DNA from: Lawsonibacter sp900766145
Lineage (GTDB): Bacteria > Bacillota > Clostridia > Oscillospirales > Oscillospiraceae
Length of the DNA: 64,000 bases
NCBI RefSeq assembly: GCF_030372275.1
Contig: NZ_JAUDDJ010000012.1
Strand: one strand, 5' to 3'
Below, piece after piece: positions 41,979 to 51,502 of this stretch. The notes beneath the pieces are model-generated. The model was not told the DNA's origin. It searched no databases and was given only the letters and a program-made list of their open reading frames with translations. A program made the position numbers and the translations under genes. Each line of letters opens with the position of its first letter. Position 1 is the stretch's first letter.

Positions 41979-43361
41979 ATGTCCACCATTACGGAATATT
42001 TAGAGGAACTCAGCGGCCGGTCGGTGACGGTGATCGGCATGGGCATCAGCAATGTGCCCCTGATCAAAATGCTGCTGCGCGCGGGCGTGAAGGTCACCGT
42101 GCGGGATAAGGCCAGCCGGGAGAAGGTGGCCGACCTGGCCCAGGAGCTGGAGAGCCTGGGCGCCACGCTGGTGCTGGGCCCGGACTATTTGAAGGACCTG
42201 GGCGGAGAGCTCATTTTCCGCACCCCTGGCCTCAGCCCCAACACTCCGGAGCTGGCCCAGGCGGTGGAGAACGGAGCCGCCCTCAGCTCAGAGATGGAGG
42301 TCTTCTTCCAGACCTGTCCCAGTCACCTGGTGGCCGTGACGGGCAGCGACGGCAAGACCACCACCACCACCATCATCTCGGAATTTTTGAAGGAGGCGGG
42401 CAAGACCGTCTATGTAGGCGGCAACATCGGCAAGCCTCTGCTGCCTGACGTGGCCGACATGGACCCGGAGGACTATGCCGTGCTGGAGCTGTCCTCCTTC
42501 CAGCTGATGACCATGGAGCAGAGCCCCAACATCGCCGTCATCACCAACCTGGCCCCCAACCACCTGGACTACCACCACACCATGGAGGAGTACACCAACG
42601 CCAAGAAGAACATTTTCCTGCACCAGGGTGAGGGAGATCGGCTCATCCTCAACTACGACAACGACGTGACCCGTTCCATGGCTGCCGAGGCGGTGTGCCC
42701 GGTGACCTGGTTCAGCCGCAAGGAGCGCCTGGAGGAGGGTGTCTATCTTCGGGACAATGCCATCTGGCTGACCAACGAGATGGGCAGCCGGGAGGTACTG
42801 CCTCTCAGCGACATCCAGCTGCCCGGCGTGCACAACATTGAAAACTACATGGCCGCCATCGCCGCGGTGGACGGCCTGGTGCCCGACAAGTGCGTGCGGG
42901 CTGTGGCCCGCCGCTTCCACGGCGTGGAGCACCGCATCGAGCTGGTACGGGAGCTGGACGGCGTGAAGTACTACAACGACTCCATCGGCACCAGCCCCAG
43001 CCGCACCACCGCCTGCCTGGAGTCCTTCAATCAGAAGATCATTCTCATCGCCGGCGGCTATGACAAGGGCGTGCCCTTTACCCAGCTTGGCGTGGAGATC
43101 GTGGGCCACGTAAAGGCCCTGTTCCTTACCGGCAACACCGCCGGAGCCATCCGCCAGGCGGTGGAGCAGGCCCCCGGCTACGCTGAGAGCGGCATGATCC
43201 TGGCCGAGACCGAGGATCTGGCCGCCGCCGTGGCCGCCGCCCGTCAGGCGGCAAAGCCGGGCGACGTGGTGGTACTGTCCCCAGCCTGCGCTGCCTTTGA
43301 CCACTTCAAGAACTTTATGGAGCGCGGCCAGGTATTCAAAAAGCTGGTCCAGGAACTGTAA
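41979..43361 (+). CDS. murD: UDP-N-acetylmuramoyl-L-alanine--D-glutamate ligase
   Basis: A 460-residue Mur ligase that adds D-glutamate to UDP-MurNAc-L-Ala in peptidoglycan synthesis. The N-terminal Rossmann-like part has VIGMGISNVPLIKML. The ATP loop VTGSDGKTTTTTII is near residues 113-126. ITNLAPNHLDYHHTMEEY carries the metal/substrate residues, and the C-terminal domain has GVEHRIELVRELDGVKYYNDSIGTS in short conserved blocks. GGGAGGAGG precedes the ATG. It is followed at 26 bp by the M42 peptidase run; it is not in the usual dcw cluster. Confidence 0.94.
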   Translation: MSTITEYLEELSGRSVTVIGMGISNVPLIKMLLRAGVKVTVRDKASREKVADLAQELESLGATLVLGPDYLKDLGGELIFRTPGLSPNTPELAQAVENGAALSSEMEVFFQTCPSHLVAVTGSDGKTTTTTIISEFLKEAGKTVYVGGNIGKPLLPDVADMDPEDYAVLELSSFQLMTMEQSPNIAVITNLAPNHLDYHHTMEEYTNAKKNIFLHQGEGDRLILNYDNDVTRSMAAEAVCPVTWFSRKERLEEGVYLRDNAIWLTNEMGSREVLPLSDIQLPGVHNIENYMAAIAAVDGLVPDKCVRAVARRFHGVEHRIELVRELDGVKYYNDSIGTSPSRTTACLESFNQKIILIAGGYDKGVPFTQLGVEIVGHVKALFLTGNTAGAIRQAVEQAPGYAESGMILAETEDLAAAVAAARQAAKPGDVVVLSPACAAFDHFKNFMERGQVFKKLVQEL

Positions 43362-43387
43362 GGAAGCTGCCAAGGAGGCAAACTGCG

Positions 43388-44419
43388 TTGAACTATCTTT
43401 CGGCTATCAACCGTCTCTCCGCCGCCCCCGGCCCCAGTGGGTTTGAGGGGGCGGTGGCCCGTGTGGCGCTGGATATGCTCCAGCCCCTGGTGCCCCAGGC
43501 TCACATCGACCGCATGGGCAATGTGGTGGGCCTGCGCCCCTGCGGCAAGCCGGGGGCCAAAAAGGTCCTGCTGGACGCCCACCTGGACGAGATCGGTTTT
43601 ATCATCACCGGGCAGGAGGAGGGCTATCTCCGCTTTGCCCCTCTGGGGGGCGTTGACCCCCGGATGCTCCCTGACCGGGAGCTCACCGTGCTCACCGATC
43701 CGCCCCGCCTGGGCGTGGTAGCCTGCCTGCCGCCCCACATCCAGAGTCGGGAGGACATGGACAAGTCCCAGCCCATCTCGGAACTCTATCTGGACCTGGG
43801 CCTTACGGAAGAGGAGGCCAAGGCCATTCCCATCGGCACCCCGGCCGTTTACCGGACGGGGTGTCTTGCCCTGGGTAAGGACCTTTTAAGCGGCAAGGCC
43901 CTGGACGACCGGGCCTGCTTTGTGCTGCTGCTCCGGGCGCTGGAGCTGCTGGAAGGGGAGGAGTTGGACGTGGACCTGGTGGTCCTGGGCTCCACCCAGG
44001 AGGAGACCCACTCCACCGGCGCCATCACCGCCGCCTACGGGCTCCGGCCCGACCTGTGCGTGGCGGTGGACGTGACCCACGGAGACAGCCCCGATGCCTC
44101 CAAGGACAAGACCTTCCCTCTTGGGAAGGGCCCGGTCATCGGCCTGGGGCCCAACTGCACCAAGTGGATCTCGAACCTGATGCGCCGGTGCGCCAAGGAC
44201 ATGGACCTGTCTGTCCAGCTGGAGGTCATGTCGGGCTCCAGCGGCACCAACGGCTGGCCTCTCCAGGTGAGCCGGGAGGGCATTGCCACCGGGGTGCTGT
44301 CCCTGCCCCTGCGCTACATGCACACCCCCATCGAGACCGCCCATCAGGGCGACATGGAGGACACCGCCCGGCTGCTGGCCCAGTTTGTCCGACGAGTGGG
44401 AAAGGAGGGAGCCCTGTGA
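43388..44419 (+). CDS. M42 family metallopeptidase, first of three
   Basis: A 343-residue dinuclear zinc aminopeptidase of the M42 (deblocking/glutamyl aminopeptidase, cellulase M) family. Visible metal and catalytic residues: DAHLDEIGF near residue 68, SGKALDDRA near 170, STQEETHSTGA with the catalytic glutamates near 204, and the final histidine in RYMHTPIE near 316. A TTG start follows AAGGAGG. It ends in a GTGA overlap with the next paralogue. Role: peptide breakdown in the cytoplasm. Confidence 0.9.
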   Translation: MNYLSAINRLSAAPGPSGFEGAVARVALDMLQPLVPQAHIDRMGNVVGLRPCGKPGAKKVLLDAHLDEIGFIITGQEEGYLRFAPLGGVDPRMLPDRELTVLTDPPRLGVVACLPPHIQSREDMDKSQPISELYLDLGLTEEEAKAIPIGTPAVYRTGCLALGKDLLSGKALDDRACFVLLLRALELLEGEELDVDLVVLGSTQEETHSTGAITAAYGLRPDLCVAVDVTHGDSPDASKDKTFPLGKGPVIGLGPNCTKWISNLMRRCAKDMDLSVQLEVMSGSSGTNGWPLQVSREGIATGVLSLPLRYMHTPIETAHQGDMEDTARLLAQFVRRVGKEGAL

Positions 44420-45438
44420 GAGAGCTTTTAAAAGAGCTTTGCGCCCTCAACGGTGTGTCGGGAGACGAGAAGGCCGTGCGGGACTTCATTGCCGCCCAGG
44501 CCGCGCCCTACGCCGACGATATGCGCACTGACGCCCTGGGCAACCTCATTGTCTTTAAGAAGGGCAAGAAGGCCACGGGCAACCGCCTGCTGCTGGCGGC
44601 CCATATGGACGAGGTGGGCCTCATCGTCACTCGCGCTACCGAGGACGGCTTCCTCCGCTTTGACTTTGTAGGCGGGGTGGACCGCCGGGTGGCCCTGGGC
44701 AAGCCAGTGGTACTGGGACCGGACAAGATCCCCGGCGTCATCGGCATGAAGGCCATCCACATGCTCTCCCGGGAGGACATGAAGAAGGTGCCCAAGACCG
44801 AGTCCCTGTATATTGACATCGGCGCCTCCAGCAAGGAGGAGGCCGAGGCCATGGCAGAGCCCGGTACCTACGGGGCCTTTGTCTGTGAAGGAGAGCCCCT
44901 TGGCAGTGATTTCTTCAAAACCAAGGCCATAGACGACCGGGTGGGCTGCGCCGTGATGCTGAAACTCCTCCAGGAAGAGCTGCCCCTGGACGTGACCTTC
45001 GCCTTCACTGCTCAGGAGGAGGTGGGCACCCGGGGTGCCTTCGCCGCCGCCTTTTCCGTGACTCCGGAGGTGGCCCTGGTGCTGGAGACCACCACCGCCG
45101 CCGACAGCCCCGCCGTGGAGGAGCACCGGAAGGTGTGCGCCCCAGGAAAGGGGCCGGTCATCTCTTACATGGACGGGGGCACCATCTACGACCGGGGCCT
45201 CTTTGAGGACCTGCGTCGCCTGGCCGAGGACAACAACATCCCCTGGCAGACCAAGGAGTACCTGGCGGGCGGCAACGACGCCCGCACCATCCAGCGCACC
45301 AAGGCAGGGGTACGGGTGGCGGCGGTGTCCGCTGCCGTGCGCTACCTCCACGCCCCGGCCAGCGTGGGCAGTTTTTCCGATTTTGAAAACACGTTGAAGC
45401 TGACCCGGCTGTTTCTGGCCGATCAGGCCACGAAATAG
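44416..45438 (+). CDS. M42 family metallopeptidase, second of three
   Basis: A 340-residue paralogue. The GTG at 44416 overlaps the previous stop and begins VRELLKELCALNGVSGDE, the family opening; a longer open frame upstream is shadow coding. The metal set is complete: AAHMDEVGLIV, KAIDDRVGC, FTAQEEVGTRGA, and VLETTTAADSP, with RYLHAPAS at the end. It is coupled to the flanking peptidase genes. Substrate preference cannot be told. Confidence 0.9.
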   Translation: MRELLKELCALNGVSGDEKAVRDFIAAQAAPYADDMRTDALGNLIVFKKGKKATGNRLLLAAHMDEVGLIVTRATEDGFLRFDFVGGVDRRVALGKPVVLGPDKIPGVIGMKAIHMLSREDMKKVPKTESLYIDIGASSKEEAEAMAEPGTYGAFVCEGEPLGSDFFKTKAIDDRVGCAVMLKLLQEELPLDVTFAFTAQEEVGTRGAFAAAFSVTPEVALVLETTTAADSPAVEEHRKVCAPGKGPVISYMDGGTIYDRGLFEDLRRLAEDNNIPWQTKEYLAGGNDARTIQRTKAGVRVAAVSAAVRYLHAPASVGSFSDFENTLKLTRLFLADQATK

Positions 45439-45450
45439 GAGGTTTTCTGC

Positions 45451-46455
45451 ATGGAACTGTTTGAATATATCCAGACCCTCAACGCCGCCCACGGCCCCTC
45501 CGGGGACGAGGGGGAGGTGCGGGAGGCCATCGCCCGTCTGGCCGCCCCTTACGCCGACGAGGTGACCACCGACACCCTGGGCAACCTGATTGTCCACAAG
45601 AAGGGCTCCGGCCCCCGGGTGATGCTGTGCGCCCACATGGACTCCATCGGCTTCATCGTCACCCACATCGAGAAGGAGGGCTTCCTTCGTCTGGGCCGGG
45701 TGGGCGGCATCGCCGCCAGCGAGGCCCTGTATACCCCGGTACGCTTTAAAAACGGGATTCGGGGCGTGTTTGCCAAGGAGGAGAAGGCTGAGTTCAAGGG
45801 GCTCAAGCTGGACTCCTGCTACGTGGACATCGGCGCGGCCGACCAGGACGCCGCCAAGAAGCTGGTCCAGGTGGGAGACACGGCGGTATACGATACACCC
45901 ACCATTTGCAACGGGGATAAAGTGATTTCCCCTTACCTTGATAACCGCATTGCCTGTGCCGTGCTCCTGGACGTGCTGGCGCGGCTGGCAGACTGCCCCA
46001 ACGACCTGTACCTGGTCTTCTCCGTTCAGGAGGAGGTGGGCCTGCGGGGAGTCAAGACGGCGGCCTGGGCCATCGACCCGGACTATGCCCTGGCGGTGGA
46101 CGTCACAGACGTGGACGACACCCCGGGCAGCGAGCGCTGCGGCACCGTCCAGCTGGGCAAGGGGGCGGCCATCAAGGTGATGGACTCCTCCGTGATCTGC
46201 CACCCCGCCGTGGTAGCTGCCCTGGAGGAGGCCGCCAAGGCGGCGGACATCCCCGTCCAGAAGGACATCATGCGGGCGGGCGGCACCGACGCCGGAGCCA
46301 TCCACACCACCCGCCTGGGTGTGCTCACCGGCGGGGTCAGCATCCCCTGCCGGTACATCCACACTCCGGTGGAGATGGCCGATTTAAACGACGCCAAACA
46401 CTGCGCCGACCTGCTGCTGGCCTTTATGGGCCGGAAGCTGGAACCCATCAAATAA
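45451..46455 (+). CDS. M42 family metallopeptidase, third of three
   Basis: A 334-residue paralogue with CAHMDSIGFIV, SPYLDNRIA, FSVQEEVGLRG, VDVTDVDDTP and RYIHTPVEM in order, a complete M42 active site in which the usual DDR is DNR. AGGAGG lies nine bases before the ATG, 12 bp after the previous gene. The three enzymes are clearly different from one another, suggesting old duplication and division of substrates rather than recent copying. Confidence 0.9.
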   Translation: MELFEYIQTLNAAHGPSGDEGEVREAIARLAAPYADEVTTDTLGNLIVHKKGSGPRVMLCAHMDSIGFIVTHIEKEGFLRLGRVGGIAASEALYTPVRFKNGIRGVFAKEEKAEFKGLKLDSCYVDIGAADQDAAKKLVQVGDTAVYDTPTICNGDKVISPYLDNRIACAVLLDVLARLADCPNDLYLVFSVQEEVGLRGVKTAAWAIDPDYALAVDVTDVDDTPGSERCGTVQLGKGAAIKVMDSSVICHPAVVAALEEAAKAADIPVQKDIMRAGGTDAGAIHTTRLGVLTGGVSIPCRYIHTPVEMADLNDAKHCADLLLAFMGRKLEPIK

Positions 46456-46481
46456 AGAAAGAACAAGGACTGAGAAGGAAA

Positions 46482-47735
46482 ATGGCTTTACACATTAGCA
46501 AGCAAGTGCGTCAGCTGGGTGAGCAGGCCCAGACCGAGCTGCGGGAGCAGTTTGCCCGCATTGACGCTATCGCCCAGGAGAATACCCAGCGGGTGCTGGA
46601 GGCGTTCCAGGACCACCGGGTGGCCGACGCCTACTTTGCTGGCACCACCGGCTACGGCTACGACGACCTGGGCCGGGACAAGCTGGACGAAATCTACGCC
46701 CAGATCTTCGGCACCGAAGCCGCCCTGGTGCGAATCCAGTTTGTCAACGGCACCCACGCCATTGCCAGCGCTCTGTACGGCTGCCTGAAGGCGGGGGACG
46801 TGCTGGTCTCCGCCGTGGGCGCCCCCTACGACACCATGCTGGGGGTCATCGGAGTGGTGGATAAGGGCCACGGCTCCCTGAAAGACTACGGCATCGAGTA
46901 TCGTCAAGTGGAACTCCTTGACAACAAGCCCGACCTGGAGGGCATGGCCAAGGCGGCCGCCGACCCCCGGGTGAAGGCGGTGCTCATCCAGCGCTCCAAG
47001 GGCTACTCCACCCGGGCCTCTCTGTCGGTGGCCGAGATCGGGGAGATGTGCAAGGTCATTAAGGCCGCCAACCCCAACGCCGCCATCCTGGTGGACAACT
47101 GCTACGGCGAGTTTGTAGAGACCCTGGAGCCCACCCACGTGGGGGCCGACCTGGTGGTTGGCTCCCTCATCAAGAACCCCGGAGGCGGCCTGGCCCCCAC
47201 CGGCGGCTACATCGCCGGGCGCAAGGACCTGGTGGAGGGGGCGGCCATGCGCCTCACCGTTCCCGGCATCGGAGCCGAGTGCGGCTCCACCCTGGGCAAC
47301 AACCGCCTGCTGTACCAGGGACTGTTCCTGGCCCCCCACACGGTGGCCCAGGCGGTGAAGACCGCCGTGTTTGCCGCCCGTGTGATGGAGCTGCTGGGCT
47401 ACGAGACCGAGCCCCACTCCAGCCAGGTACGCCATGATATCATTCAGATGATCCACATGCGGGAGCCCGAGGCCCTCAAGAAGTTCTGCAAGGGAATCCA
47501 GTTCGGCGCTCCGGTGGACTCTTACGTCACCCCCGAGCCCTGGGACATGCCGGGCTACGACTGCCCCGTTATCATGGCGGCGGGTGCCTTCATCCAGGGC
47601 GCTTCCATCGAGCTGTCCGCCGATGCCCCCATGCGGGAGCCCTACACCGTCTATCTCCAGGGCGGCCTGACCTTTGAGTCGGGCCGGCTGGGCGTGCTGC
47701 TGGCGGTGGAGGAGCTGCTGGGCGAGCACGAATAA
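46482..47735 (+). CDS. PLP-dependent enzyme of the YnbB / methionine gamma-lyase-like family
   Basis: A 417-residue fold-type I PLP enzyme, also known as the aluminium resistance family. Signatures: RVADAYFAGTTGYGYDDLGRD near residue 45, FVNGTHAIASAL near 88, VDNCYGEF with the PLP aspartate near 205, and SLIKNPGGGLAPTGGYIAG with the lysine near 228. Related proteins cleave sulfur amino acids; the exact reaction of YnbB-type members is unsettled. It lies 26 bp behind the M42 run and may handle released amino acids (inference). Confidence 0.88.
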   Translation: MALHISKQVRQLGEQAQTELREQFARIDAIAQENTQRVLEAFQDHRVADAYFAGTTGYGYDDLGRDKLDEIYAQIFGTEAALVRIQFVNGTHAIASALYGCLKAGDVLVSAVGAPYDTMLGVIGVVDKGHGSLKDYGIEYRQVELLDNKPDLEGMAKAAADPRVKAVLIQRSKGYSTRASLSVAEIGEMCKVIKAANPNAAILVDNCYGEFVETLEPTHVGADLVVGSLIKNPGGGLAPTGGYIAGRKDLVEGAAMRLTVPGIGAECGSTLGNNRLLYQGLFLAPHTVAQAVKTAVFAARVMELLGYETEPHSSQVRHDIIQMIHMREPEALKKFCKGIQFGAPVDSYVTPEPWDMPGYDCPVIMAAGAFIQGASIELSADAPMREPYTVYLQGGLTFESGRLGVLLAVEELLGEHE

Positions 47736-47778
47736 GCCAAGCTTCCCGGCGCATACCCTGCCCTGAGGGGGTGTTGGG

Positions 47779-48459
47779 ATGCGCCGGGAATTTCGCCGCT
47801 GTATGGCAAGATACCATTTGCGGCACAGTAAGGAGCAAGGGAAACCGCTTGCTCCATGGCTTATCACGTTAGCTGTGGCGGCAGTGGTGGTTCTGGTGTG
47901 TGTGGCTGTTCTGGAGGCCCGTCTGCGCCCCATGGTGGTACTGGCCGCCCAGGCTCAGGCCCAGAACGCCATCACCGCCGTGGCCGAGGAGACGGTGGTC
48001 CAGGACCTAGCCCAGCGCGGGGTGAGCTACGACGACTTCGTCACCATCCAGCGGGACAGCAGCGGAGCCATCACCGCCCTCACCACCGACATGGCTGCCC
48101 TGAACCTGCTAAGGGCTCAACTGGTGGCTGACGTGCTGGAGGTCCTGGAGGGGGTGGACGTGTCCCAGATCCAGGTGCCCCTGGGCAGCCTGGTGGACCT
48201 GGACATCCTGTGGGGCCTGGGCCCCACGTTAAAGGTCCACGCCATGACGGTGGGCACAGTGGACGGGGAGTTTTTCAGTGAATTTACCTCCGCCGGGGTC
48301 AACCAGACCCTCCACCGCATCTGCCTGAAGCTGACCGTACCTCTGACCCTGATGCTGCCCGGCGGGGCGGTGGAGACGGTGAGCGAGACCGAGCTTTGCG
48401 TGGCCGAGACGGTGATCGTGGGCCAGGTGCCCCAGGCCTATTTGCAGACCGGGCAATGA
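47779..48459 (+). CDS. yunB: Sporulation protein YunB
   Basis: A 226-residue protein with one N-terminal membrane helix (LITLAVAAVVVLVCVAVLE, about residues 28-47) and the YunB pattern: ARLRPMVVLAAQAQAQNAI, VSYDDFVTIQRDSSG and a C-terminal ETVIVGQVPQAYL. In Bacillus it is made in the mother cell under sigma-E and is needed for efficient spore formation; its molecular task is unknown. It precedes ligA by 19 bp. Confidence 0.88.
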   Translation: MRREFRRCMARYHLRHSKEQGKPLAPWLITLAVAAVVVLVCVAVLEARLRPMVVLAAQAQAQNAITAVAEETVVQDLAQRGVSYDDFVTIQRDSSGAITALTTDMAALNLLRAQLVADVLEVLEGVDVSQIQVPLGSLVDLDILWGLGPTLKVHAMTVGTVDGEFFSEFTSAGVNQTLHRICLKLTVPLTLMLPGGAVETVSETELCVAETVIVGQVPQAYLQTGQ

Positions 48460-48478
48460 GAAAAAAGGGAGGAACCCC

Positions 48479-50452
48479 ATGACAGACGCACAAGAGATCC
48501 TGGAGCTGCGCCGTGAGCTCAACCAGGCCAACTACGAATACTACGTCAAGGACGACCCCACCATGTCCGACTACGACTACGACCACAAGCTGCGCCGCCT
48601 GGAGGAGCTGGAGGGGGCCCACCCGGAGCTGGTGACCCCCGACTCGCCCACCCAGCGGGTGGGGGGCAAGGCCCTGGAGTCCTTCCAGCAGGTGACCCAC
48701 CGGGTGCCTCTGGAGTCCCTCCAGGACGTATTTGACTTTGACGAGCTGCGGGCCTTCGACCAGCGGGTGCGGGGGGTGGAGCCAAACGTGGCCTACTCGG
48801 TGGAGCCCAAGGTGGACGGCCTGTCCGTGGCTTTGGAGTACCAGGACGGCCAGTTCGTCCGGGGAGCCACCCGAGGTGACGGCCTGGTGGGTGAGGACGT
48901 GACGGAGAATTTAAAGACTGTCAAGTCTATCCCCTTGTCCGTCCCTGATGTACCTGGGACTCTCATCGTCAGGGGCGAGGTCTATATGCCCAAGAAAGTG
49001 TTCCACGCCCTCAACGAGGAACGGGAAAAGCGGGGAGAGGCCTTGTTTGCCAACCCCCGCAACGCCGCCGCCGGATCACTCCGGCAGCTGGACCCGAAGA
49101 TTGCCGCCCAGCGTCGGCTGGACATTGCGGTGTTCAACATCCAGTGGGCGGAGAACGAGGAGTTCCACAGCCACACGGAGGGCCTCAACTACCTGGCCTC
49201 CAAGGGCTTTAAAGTGATTCCCCATGTCATCTGTTCCACCATCGAAGAGGCGGTAGAGCAGGTGTCCGCCATCGGCGAGGGCCGGGAGAATTATCCCTTT
49301 GACATCGACGGGGCAGTCATTAAGGTGGACGATCTGGCCCAGCGCCAGACCTTGGGCTCTACGGCCAAATTTCCCCGGTGGGCCGCCGCCTATAAGTATC
49401 CCCCGGAGGTAAAGCCTTCCCGCCTTACCGACATTGTGATTCAAGTGGGCCGCACCGGCGTGCTCACCCCCAAGGCGGTGCTGGAGCCGGTGCGCCTGGC
49501 GGGCACCACGGTGACCAATGCTACCCTCCACAACCAGGATTTTATCACGGAAAAGGACATCCGCATTGGCGACACGGTGCTGGTGCGCAAGGCGGGGGAG
49601 ATCATCCCCGAGGTACTGTCCGTGGTGATGGACAAGCGGCCCGCCGACGCCGTGCCCTACCGCTTCCCGCAGGTGTGCCCCGAGTGCGGCGCGCCGGTGG
49701 CCCGGGACGAGGACGGGGCCCACATCCGCTGTACCGGAGCTGAGTGCCCCGCCCAGCTGCTGCGCAATCTGGCCCACTTTGCCAGCCGGGACGCCATGGA
49801 CATCGAGGGCCTTGGCATCGCGGTGGTGGAGAACCTGGTGAAGGCGGGCCTGGTGAAGACACCCGGCGACCTCTATTTCCTCCACGAGGAGGACGTGGCC
49901 GAGCTGGAGCGCATGGGCAAGAAGTCGGCCCAGAACCTGCTCTCCGCCATCGAGAAGTCCAAGAGCCAGGACCTGTCCCGGCTGCTCTTCGCCTTTGGCA
50001 TCCGCCAGGTGGGGCAGAAGGCGGGCAAGATTCTGGCCCAGCGCTTCGGTTCTCTGGACAACCTCCAGGCGGCCACCGCGGAGGAGCTTACCCAGGTGGA
50101 CGACATCGGGGCCATCACCGCCCAAAGTATCGTGGACTGGTTTGCCAGCCCCCAGAGCCAGCACCTTATTGCCCGTCTCAAAGAGGCTGGGGTAAACATG
50201 CAGGCCGAGCAGAAGGGGGAGGACCAGCGCTTTGCGGGCAAAACCTTTGTGCTCACCGGCACTTTGGACCGCTTCACCCGTGCCGAGGCCACCAAGATGA
50301 TCGAAGACCGGGGCGGCAAGGCCGCCGGGTCCGTGTCCAAAAAGACCACCTATGTGGTGGCGGGGGAGGCCGCCGGATCCAAGCTCCGAAAGGCCCAGGA
50401 GCTGGGCGTGCCCGTGCTGACCCAGGAGGAATTTCTGGCCCTGATGGAGTGA
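48479..50452 (+). CDS. ligA: NAD-dependent DNA ligase LigA
   Basis: A 657-residue ligase of full length that seals nicks in replication and repair. Domains in order: the Ia NAD-binding region with YYVKDDPTMSDYDYD, the adenylation motif VEPKVDGLSVALEY with lysine near 112, an OB fold, the four-cysteine zinc finger (CPECG ... CTGAECPAQ) near 400-425, a helix-hairpin-helix region (IEGLGIAVVENLV), and a C-terminal BRCT domain (FAGKTFVLTGTL). Confidence 0.96.
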   Translation: MTDAQEILELRRELNQANYEYYVKDDPTMSDYDYDHKLRRLEELEGAHPELVTPDSPTQRVGGKALESFQQVTHRVPLESLQDVFDFDELRAFDQRVRGVEPNVAYSVEPKVDGLSVALEYQDGQFVRGATRGDGLVGEDVTENLKTVKSIPLSVPDVPGTLIVRGEVYMPKKVFHALNEEREKRGEALFANPRNAAAGSLRQLDPKIAAQRRLDIAVFNIQWAENEEFHSHTEGLNYLASKGFKVIPHVICSTIEEAVEQVSAIGEGRENYPFDIDGAVIKVDDLAQRQTLGSTAKFPRWAAAYKYPPEVKPSRLTDIVIQVGRTGVLTPKAVLEPVRLAGTTVTNATLHNQDFITEKDIRIGDTVLVRKAGEIIPEVLSVVMDKRPADAVPYRFPQVCPECGAPVARDEDGAHIRCTGAECPAQLLRNLAHFASRDAMDIEGLGIAVVENLVKAGLVKTPGDLYFLHEEDVAELERMGKKSAQNLLSAIEKSKSQDLSRLLFAFGIRQVGQKAGKILAQRFGSLDNLQAATAEELTQVDDIGAITAQSIVDWFASPQSQHLIARLKEAGVNMQAEQKGEDQRFAGKTFVLTGTLDRFTRAEATKMIEDRGGKAAGSVSKKTTYVVAGEAAGSKLRKAQELGVPVLTQEEFLALME

Positions 50453-50454
50453 CC

Positions 50455-50483
50455 TTGTTTCTCCTGGTAAAATGTGCTATACT
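50455..50483 (+). promoter_or_regulatory. Sigma-A promoter of the EamA transporter gene
   Basis: TTGTTT and TATACT are 17 bp apart, 33 bp before the ATG at 50517 and directly after the ligA stop. Confidence 0.8.
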
Positions 50484-50516
50484 GAACCATATCAAAATAG
50501 GAAGAAGGGGGCTGCC

Positions 50517-51470
50517 ATGGGGGCAAAAAAAGGTTACTTTTATATTGTTGTCACCATCATCATGTTCACCTCCTATGAGGTGGTGCTGAAATTTATCTCT
50601 GGCCAGCTCAACTCCATGCAGCTGACCCTGTGCCGGTTTTCGGTGGGCTTTCTCATTTTGCTGCCCCTGGCCCTGCACACCTTAAAAAAGAGGGGAGAGC
50701 GGCTGGACGGTAAGAGCATTGCCTACTTTGCCCTGCTGGGCCTTCTGGGCATTGCCCTGAGTATGCCCATCCTCCACGTGTCGGTGAACTACGCCGGCTC
50801 GTCGGTGGCGGCTGTGCTTTTTAGCTGCAACCCGGTATTTGTCACCTTTTTGGCCTTCTTTTTGCTGAAGGAGCCCATTTTGCCCCGGCATATCGCCGCC
50901 CTGGTGCTGGAGGTGGCGGGCACCATCGCCATCATCAACCCCTTCCACACCTCGGTGAACCTGCTGGGAACGGGGCTGGCTCTGCTGTCCACCATCCTGT
51001 TTTCCTTCTACGGAGTCATGGGCAAGCGCAAGTGCGCCCAGTACGGCGGGGCAGTGGTCACCTGCTTTAGCTTCTTCTTCGGCAGCCTGATTCTGCTGGT
51101 GCTTATTCTTCTGTCCCACATTCCTGCCCTGGCCCAGATGCTCACCGGGGCAGGGCTGGCGGAGTTTGCCAACATCCCCATCTTTGCCGGGTACACCCTG
51201 CAAAACCTGCCCTATGTGCTGTTTGTCTCTGTGGGCGTGGCCGGCATCGGCTTTTGCTGCTATTTCCTTGCCATGGAGTACCAGCCCGCCAGCGTGGTCT
51301 CCCTGGTCTACTTCTTCAAGCCGGCCCTGGCGCCGGTCATGGCCTGGATGATCCACGGGGAGGTTATCTCCCAGAACATGCTGGTGGGCATCGTGCTTAT
51401 TGTGGCCGGTTCCCTGTGCGCCATCATCCCGGGTATTCTGGAATCCAAACGAGTTTCTGTACGCAAGTAA
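50517..51470 (+). CDS. DMT/EamA family transporter
   Basis: A 317-residue membrane protein with ten helices in two EamA repeats. The first repeat begins YFYIVVTIIMFTSYEVVLKF, the second FSFYGVMGKRKCAQYGG. AGGGGG precedes the ATG at 50517; an upstream ATG in the same frame lies inside the promoter and is rejected. Such carriers export or import amino acids, sugars or drugs; the substrate is unknown. Confidence 0.85.
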   Translation: MGAKKGYFYIVVTIIMFTSYEVVLKFISGQLNSMQLTLCRFSVGFLILLPLALHTLKKRGERLDGKSIAYFALLGLLGIALSMPILHVSVNYAGSSVAAVLFSCNPVFVTFLAFFLLKEPILPRHIAALVLEVAGTIAIINPFHTSVNLLGTGLALLSTILFSFYGVMGKRKCAQYGGAVVTCFSFFFGSLILLVLILLSHIPALAQMLTGAGLAEFANIPIFAGYTLQNLPYVLFVSVGVAGIGFCCYFLAMEYQPASVVSLVYFFKPALAPVMAWMIHGEVISQNMLVGIVLIVAGSLCAIIPGILESKRVSVRK

Positions 51471-51502
51471 GTTATTTTACATAATGAGTGAGGGGAAAAA
51501 TC

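Noticed and set aside
44428..47933. Long - strand frames opposite the M42 peptidases and YnbB-like gene
   Set aside because: Shadow coding; + strand enzymes have complete active sites and coupled starts.
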